DNA from: an archaeon
GTDB lineage: Archaea; Iainarchaeota; Iainarchaeia; Iainarchaeales; Iainarchaeaceae
NCBI GenBank assembly: GCA_005239615.1
Contig: SBBR01000103.1
Span: 1-15,411, forward strand
Length of the DNA: 15,411 bases
Direction of reading: 5' to 3'
The notes under the pieces are model-generated. The model searched no databases. It saw nothing but the letters and a program-made list of their open reading frames with translations, and was not told the origin of the DNA. Below are positions 11,912-15,411 of the stretch, one piece after another. Each line of letters begins with the position of its first letter. Positions within the stretch are counted from its first letter, which is position 1. The position numbers were made by a program, and so were the translations under genes.

Positions 11912-12979
11912 ATGACCACCAACGCCGGCCCGGAGTTCTTTGTCGCGCAGCAGAAGTACCAGGAGGCTAAGACCCCTGAGGACAGGCTGCGCTACCTCAA
12001 GGAGATGTTCAGGTATGCGCCGAAGCACAAGTCCAGCGAGAACCTTGTCGCTGAAATAACATGGAAAATCAGCCGTCTCAAGAAGGATATCGAGAAGCAG
12101 AAGGAGCAGGCCAAGAAAAGGGGCGGAGGGCATTCGCTCAACGTGAAGAAGGAAGGCGCGGGGCAGGTCGCTATAGTTGGAATGCCGAATTCAGGCAAGA
12201 GCCAGCTTCTCAAAACGCTTACAGGAGTTGATGTGGAGGTCGCGTCATATCCTTTCACCACGACCAAGCCCGAAGTTGGCATGATGGACTACAGGGGCGC
12301 GAAGGTCCAGCTGGTTGAGGTGCCGGCGCTGATTGAGGGGAGCTCCCATGGCAGGGCCAACGGCACGCAGCTGCTGAGCGTCGCGAGGAACGCCGATGCG
12401 GTCATACTCATGCACAGGGACGATGACGAGAAGGGCATCGTGGTTAAGGAGCTAAGGAATGCAGGAATTGTAGTCACGAAAAGGAAGCCGAGGGCCTTCA
12501 TAAACGAGACAGAGTTCAATGGCATCACCATCGCCGGAAAACATTTCCTTCGGATGCCTGAGGCAGAGTTCATCGCGGCGCTGAAGAAGCTGGGAATCTT
12601 CAAGGCCAGCATTCTCCTGGAGGAGCCGACCAACATGGACAGCCTCATGGAGGCGCTGGACGAAACCCTCGACTACAAGAACTGCCTCTTCCTCAGGACT
12701 TCCGAATGGCAGGACACCGTGGAGCTGAGGGAAAAAATATTCGGCCTGCTTGACAAGGTAGTTGTCTACACGAAAAAGCCCGGGCAGGAAGCCGACATGA
12801 ACGCGCCGCTCGTGCTGAGGAAAGGCGCTACAGTCAATGACGCCGCGAACATGGTGCACAAGGACATCGCCTCATCCCTGAAGTTCGCGAAGGTATGGGG
12901 CTCGGTGAAGTTTCCAGGGCAGCGCGTCGCGAAAGAACACGTGCTCCAGAACGGCGACATACTTGAGCTGGCGGCGTGA
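11912..12979 (+). CDS. DRG-like GTP-binding protein with TGS domain, degenerate G motifs
   Basis: Related to the developmentally regulated GTP-binding (DRG)/Obg superfamily that acts on ribosomes. Residues 15-80 are a charged helical N-terminal segment. The P-loop GMPNSGKS is at 90-97, and switch I YPFTTTKPEVGMM at 113-125 matches DRG. The G3 site reads VEVPALIEG at 135-143 where DRG has DLPG, so both the Asp and the Gly are changed. I find no NKxD (G4); the place before the TGS domain reads CLFLRTSEWQDT at 258-269. The TGS domain (about 284-353) is well kept: VYTKKPGQEADMNAPLVL, VHKDIASSLKFAKVWG, LQNGDILEL. At 355 residues it is close to DRG length. Nucleotide specificity may thus be relaxed or lost; this is inference. 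ATG 11912 is favoured by the TATA box; an open frame extends upstream but overlaps the methyltransferase gene. Confidence 0.88.
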   Translation: MTTNAGPEFFVAQQKYQEAKTPEDRLRYLKEMFRYAPKHKSSENLVAEITWKISRLKKDIEKQKEQAKKRGGGHSLNVKKEGAGQVAIVGMPNSGKSQLLKTLTGVDVEVASYPFTTTKPEVGMMDYRGAKVQLVEVPALIEGSSHGRANGTQLLSVARNADAVILMHRDDDEKGIVVKELRNAGIVVTKRKPRAFINETEFNGITIAGKHFLRMPEAEFIAALKKLGIFKASILLEEPTNMDSLMEALDETLDYKNCLFLRTSEWQDTVELREKIFGLLDKVVVYTKKPGQEADMNAPLVLRKGATVNDAANMVHKDIASSLKFAKVWGSVKFPGQRVAKEHVLQNGDILELAA

Positions 12980-12992
12980 GAAATGCAGGTAT

Positions 12993-13016
12993 CGGATTCA
13001 GCGCCTGCTGAGTCCG
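12993..13016. terminator. Hairpin between convergent genes
   Basis: CGGATTCAGC (12993-13002) pairs with GCTGAGTCCG (13007-13016) across a 4-nt loop, giving ten base pairs with a single T-G wobble. It sits 13 nt past the GTPase stop and 22 nt before the stop of the gene on the other strand, so it could serve both. No T-run follows on either side, so it may act by RNA stability rather than classical archaeal termination. Confidence 0.45.
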
Positions 13017-13038
13017 GCAACCCTAAAATTCCAAATTG

Positions 13039-13890
13039 TTAGTGTTGGCCGCCCTGCCTTGCGGCTTTTTTGCCGTAGAGAGAGAACAGCACGAGCAGCA
13101 GCACCACTCCAACCATAATGCCCGCGACAAAGCCCTTGTCGCCGGGTGCTTCTGAAAGCGGTACGTTCATGAAGTGCCTTCCTTGGGAGTCCTCGAATAG
13201 TACCTTAAGGATTAGCGGTTGCCTAGAGTCAGGTAGCGAATACCTGAACTCCTTTTCACGGGTTGACTCGCCAGGGCCGAGCAATGGCACCTCGAGCGGC
13301 TCGTTGCTGAATGATTCAGTGGTTGAAAGCAGGTCAGCCCTGAAGCCAGAAATGTCTTGGCCAGAAATGTTCGTGGCTTTCACAACAACAAAACCAGAGT
13401 ATGTGGGCGAGAGCATGTCACGGCGCACGACAGCATCAACGGCAACTGGCGCCTCGGCAACGATTACTTTTGCGGAAAGCTTTCCTTTGGATTTCCCTTC
13501 ACCGAATTCTGCTACCAGGCCGGAGTTTTTGTTTGCGGATGAAACGGCCTGCACCTGGAAGGTACGAGCGTCGCCCTGCCTGGGTGGAATCGAAGTGAAG
13601 ATGAAGAGTCTGGCCTGCCTTGCCGAGAAATTCAGCTGCAGAGAAAGCTCTGGCGGGGCCGTTATTTCCACGCCGAAACTATTGGCAGCCGCGTCCGAAG
13701 GGTTGAAAACGACAACGCGGTAGTCGCGGACCTCAAATGGGTAAAGCGGCCTTTCAGCATTACCGTCGACAGGCTCGACTGAAACGTTCACCTGTGCGGT
13801 GGCACCAAAAGAAATAAAGAGCGCGAGGAGCGGCACCAAGAACAACAAAATATGAGTGCGCCGTAAAAAACCTGTAACTTCGCGCCGCAC
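13039..13890 (-). CDS. Secreted protein with two Ig-like domains and C-terminal membrane anchor
   Basis: This 283-residue product has a signal peptide (about 1-33, HILLFLVPLLALFISFGATAQ), then two beta-rich domains like those in archaeal surface proteins (CARDB/COG1470 type). The first contains YPFEVRDYRVVVFNPSD and FTSIPPRQGDARTFQVQAV. The second contains GFVVVKATNISGQDISGFRADL and LGPGESTREKEFRYSL. One membrane helix lies at about 253-272 before a short basic tail (YGKKAARQGGQH). Both domains should face outward. The start is uncertain: the frame is open to GTG 13932, but GTG 13890 has GGAGAGG 8 nt upstream and gives a normal signal peptide. It follows the gene ending at 13945 in the same direction with a short gap and shares its design, so I infer one operon and possibly a complex at the membrane. 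Confidence 0.78.
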   Translation of the reverse strand: MRREVTGFLRRTHILLFLVPLLALFISFGATAQVNVSVEPVDGNAERPLYPFEVRDYRVVVFNPSDAAANSFGVEITAPPELSLQLNFSARQARLFIFTSIPPRQGDARTFQVQAVSSANKNSGLVAEFGEGKSKGKLSAKVIVAEAPVAVDAVVRRDMLSPTYSGFVVVKATNISGQDISGFRADLLSTTESFSNEPLEVPLLGPGESTREKEFRYSLPDSRQPLILKVLFEDSQGRHFMNVPLSEAPGDKGFVAGIMVGVVLLLVLFSLYGKKAARQGGQH

Positions 13891-13944
13891 CAGACATGCC
13901 TCTCCACACCCGCCCACGCCATCGCCCCGCACGACAAATAGAAA

Positions 13945-15249
13945 TTACTTGTAAGTGCCTGTTTCCTCTTCCCTGCCCGCAACCATACCGCCGATTTTTC
14001 CTCGGTTGTTGAACAGGAACAGCAACACAAGCAGCACCAAGAGGGCGCCTGCCGCCTTGAAGAGCAGGTCCTGCGAAATACCGCTTTCCTGATTGGCATC
14101 CCGCTTTCTGCCTTTCTTGTAGACAGCTATTGCGTCGTCGATTGCCCGGAGGGCGGACTTCTCGGCCTCTGCGAACTGGCGCTTGTTGTAGTAATCCACA
14201 GCCTTCCGGTAGTCATCCTCGAGCTCTCTAGCCTTGGACTGGTTCTCCCAGAGCTGCCTGTTCTCCTTCGCGAGGATTGCCGCCTGGGCAGCCGAGAGGG
14301 AAGCGAACTCCGTTTCTTTCCTGAGCTTGGCATTCTCGGCGTAAATGAGCCTGTGCACCCTGTCCTTCGCCACGCGCTGGGAGAGCTGCTCGAGCAACGA
14401 ATCGATGCGGAGCGAGCTGGACGAGAAGCGCGCGTCGAGGCCTTGCCGCAGCTGGGTCGCATTCAGGTTGTAGTTGCGCAGGGCGCTGAGGCCCTGAGGC
14501 ATCCTCAGCAGCGGCTCGAGCTGCGCCTTTGTCTGCGTGTCGAGGCCTGAAACTGAGATGTCGTTCTTGAGCTTCGTGAGGCCACTCTGGTAGGAAAGGC
14601 TTGAGTCGTTCAGCCTGCCGATGAGGCCGAAGACCTTTGCATATGAGTCCTTCATCGCGGAAAGGTTCTCGGCTGAGGGAGAGGTCACGAAAGTGTTCTC
14701 CGCATTGTATGAGGAGGAGATTGCCGCTGAAAGCTCCGCCGAGAGGAAGGACATTGAAATGAGCGAGACCCTGAGTTCGGCTGCATTCGAGCCTATGCCC
14801 GCGCCCTTCAAGGTTGCCTCAACGGTGTTGAGCTGGAAGATGTTGTCGTTCAGGCTGAGGCCGAGCTCGTTGAAAATCGTCTGGTACTTCTGCGTGAAGA
14901 GCCAGTCCACCCCTGCTCCTGAGGAGAGCGAGGACTTGAGGAGCTGCAACTCGCGGAGGTTATCTGCCACTCCAAAAAGCCCGCGGTTCACGGCAGGCGA
15001 AGCAGAGAGAGCGCCGGTTTCGGCATCCACTGGAAAGTATGTAATGACATCAGGCCCCGAGGTGAGCGGCACTACCCAGTAGCCCCTACCATCGTGCTTA
15101 ACCACGACATTTGGCGGTGTGTAGGTCTCGCCCTCGTACAGGTAATAGCCTGAATTCACGACAAGGTTTACTGCATCGACACTCGACACAGCCTGAACAT
15201 GGCCAGCGGAAAACACTGCCAGCAGCGCCAGCATGAAGTGCAGCCTCAT
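13945..15249 (-). CDS. Secreted helical protein with C-terminal membrane anchor, unknown family
   Basis: The 434-residue product begins with a signal peptide (MRLHFMLALLAVFSAGHVQA). Residues 21-80 are beta-rich and resemble a PepSY-like fold (GYYLYEGETYTPPNVVV, GRGYWVVPL, ITYFPVDAETGAL). The rest to about 370 is mostly helical and coiled-coil-like, with many Ser and Leu. Near 355-385 is a TPR-like helix pair (YYNKRQFAEAEKSALRAIDDA). A membrane helix follows at about 395-413 (LLFKAAGALLVLLVLLFLF), then a 21-residue tail. Topology would place nearly all of it outside. ATG 15249 lies 27 nt from a TATA-like box. It probably heads an operon with the Ig-like membrane-anchored gene just downstream. 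I cannot name a function; a structural or sensory surface complex is possible. Confidence 0.8.
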   Translation of the reverse strand: MRLHFMLALLAVFSAGHVQAVSSVDAVNLVVNSGYYLYEGETYTPPNVVVKHDGRGYWVVPLTSGPDVITYFPVDAETGALSASPAVNRGLFGVADNLRELQLLKSSLSSGAGVDWLFTQKYQTIFNELGLSLNDNIFQLNTVEATLKGAGIGSNAAELRVSLISMSFLSAELSAAISSSYNAENTFVTSPSAENLSAMKDSYAKVFGLIGRLNDSSLSYQSGLTKLKNDISVSGLDTQTKAQLEPLLRMPQGLSALRNYNLNATQLRQGLDARFSSSSLRIDSLLEQLSQRVAKDRVHRLIYAENAKLRKETEFASLSAAQAAILAKENRQLWENQSKARELEDDYRKAVDYYNKRQFAEAEKSALRAIDDAIAVYKKGRKRDANQESGISQDLLFKAAGALLVLLVLLFLFNNRGKIGGMVAGREEETGTYK

Positions 15250-15271
15250 CCAGAAGAACTAACGCTTTCTA

Positions 15272-15280
15272 CAATAAAAA
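15272..15280 (-). promoter_or_regulatory. TATA-like box of the right-hand minus-strand operon
   Basis: Minus-strand TTTTTATTG is centred 27 nt before ATG 15249, the same spacing as for the other genes in this window. The 15250-15411 end of the window otherwise shows no gene I can support. Confidence 0.4.
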
Positions 15281-15411
15281 CAAATATGTTGGAGGAAAAC
15301 GCAGTTGCCGCAAAACAAAAACCTTAATTAAAACAAAGCCCATCCTGTTGTGCATGAATGTTATGAAAACCCCGAAATAGTGGAAGCGTCGTAATCACTA
15401 TGGAGGTGGAA

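Noticed and set aside
15400..15411. ATG at the right edge as start of another gene
   Set aside because: Only four codons are visible and no convincing TATA box sits about 27 nt upstream.
1..15411. CRISPR arrays, insertion sequences, integrases, toxin-antitoxin or restriction genes
   Set aside because: I looked for direct repeats with spacers, terminal inverted repeats and the usual protein motifs and saw none; the only tandem repeats are coding.

Overview
The window looks archaeal, most likely from a DPANN-type lineage (inference; no rRNA or tRNA is present to confirm it). Signs are a TGS-domain GTPase of the DRG group, a HemK2/Mtq2-type methyltransferase with the VYxPxxDSxLL signature, two apparent C/D box sRNA genes, and TATA-like boxes centred about 26-28 nt before most chosen start codons with little Shine-Dalgarno sequence, which implies leaderless transcription. 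Many genes encode secreted or membrane-anchored proteins with no family I can name.

Left part (1-4330): a large secreted repeat protein on the minus strand runs off the left edge; its C-terminal half is built from exact 201-bp units. A 460-bp non-coding stretch follows and holds a C/D box sRNA (about 2841-2909) with its own TATA box. Two plus-strand genes come next: a small multi-pass membrane protein resembling ECF-transporter S components or DUF6580, and a DUF4430-like lipoprotein that starts 1 nt after it. A second C/D box sRNA (about 4136-4202) lies just beyond.

Middle part (4332-9600): on the minus strand are a very basic repeat protein with a helical tail and an 804-residue secreted Gly/Gln/Pro-rich protein with repeated cysteine motifs. 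The latter is divergent from, and shares a TATA-rich promoter with, a plus-strand RNase H of the HII/HIII superfamily that carries a TBP-like N-terminal domain and a short C-terminus. Then come, on the minus strand, a membrane-anchored coiled-coil protein and a TatD-type metal-dependent hydrolase.

Right part (9777-15411): on the plus strand a membrane-anchored two-domain thioredoxin-fold protein overlaps the HemK2/Mtq2-like methyltransferase gene. Between this and the TGS GTPase gene lies the frameshifted remnant of a minus-strand carbohydrate-binding-like (jellyroll) protein. The GTPase gene converges, across a strong hairpin, on a minus-strand pair of signal-peptide proteins that each end in one transmembrane helix and look like an operon.

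The least expected items are the two sRNAs, the frameshifted remnant, the RNase H architecture, the DsbA-like domain without its CxxC, and the GTPase with degenerate G3 and G4 motifs. I see no CRISPR array, insertion sequence, integrase or classical defence gene, and I do not claim a new system.
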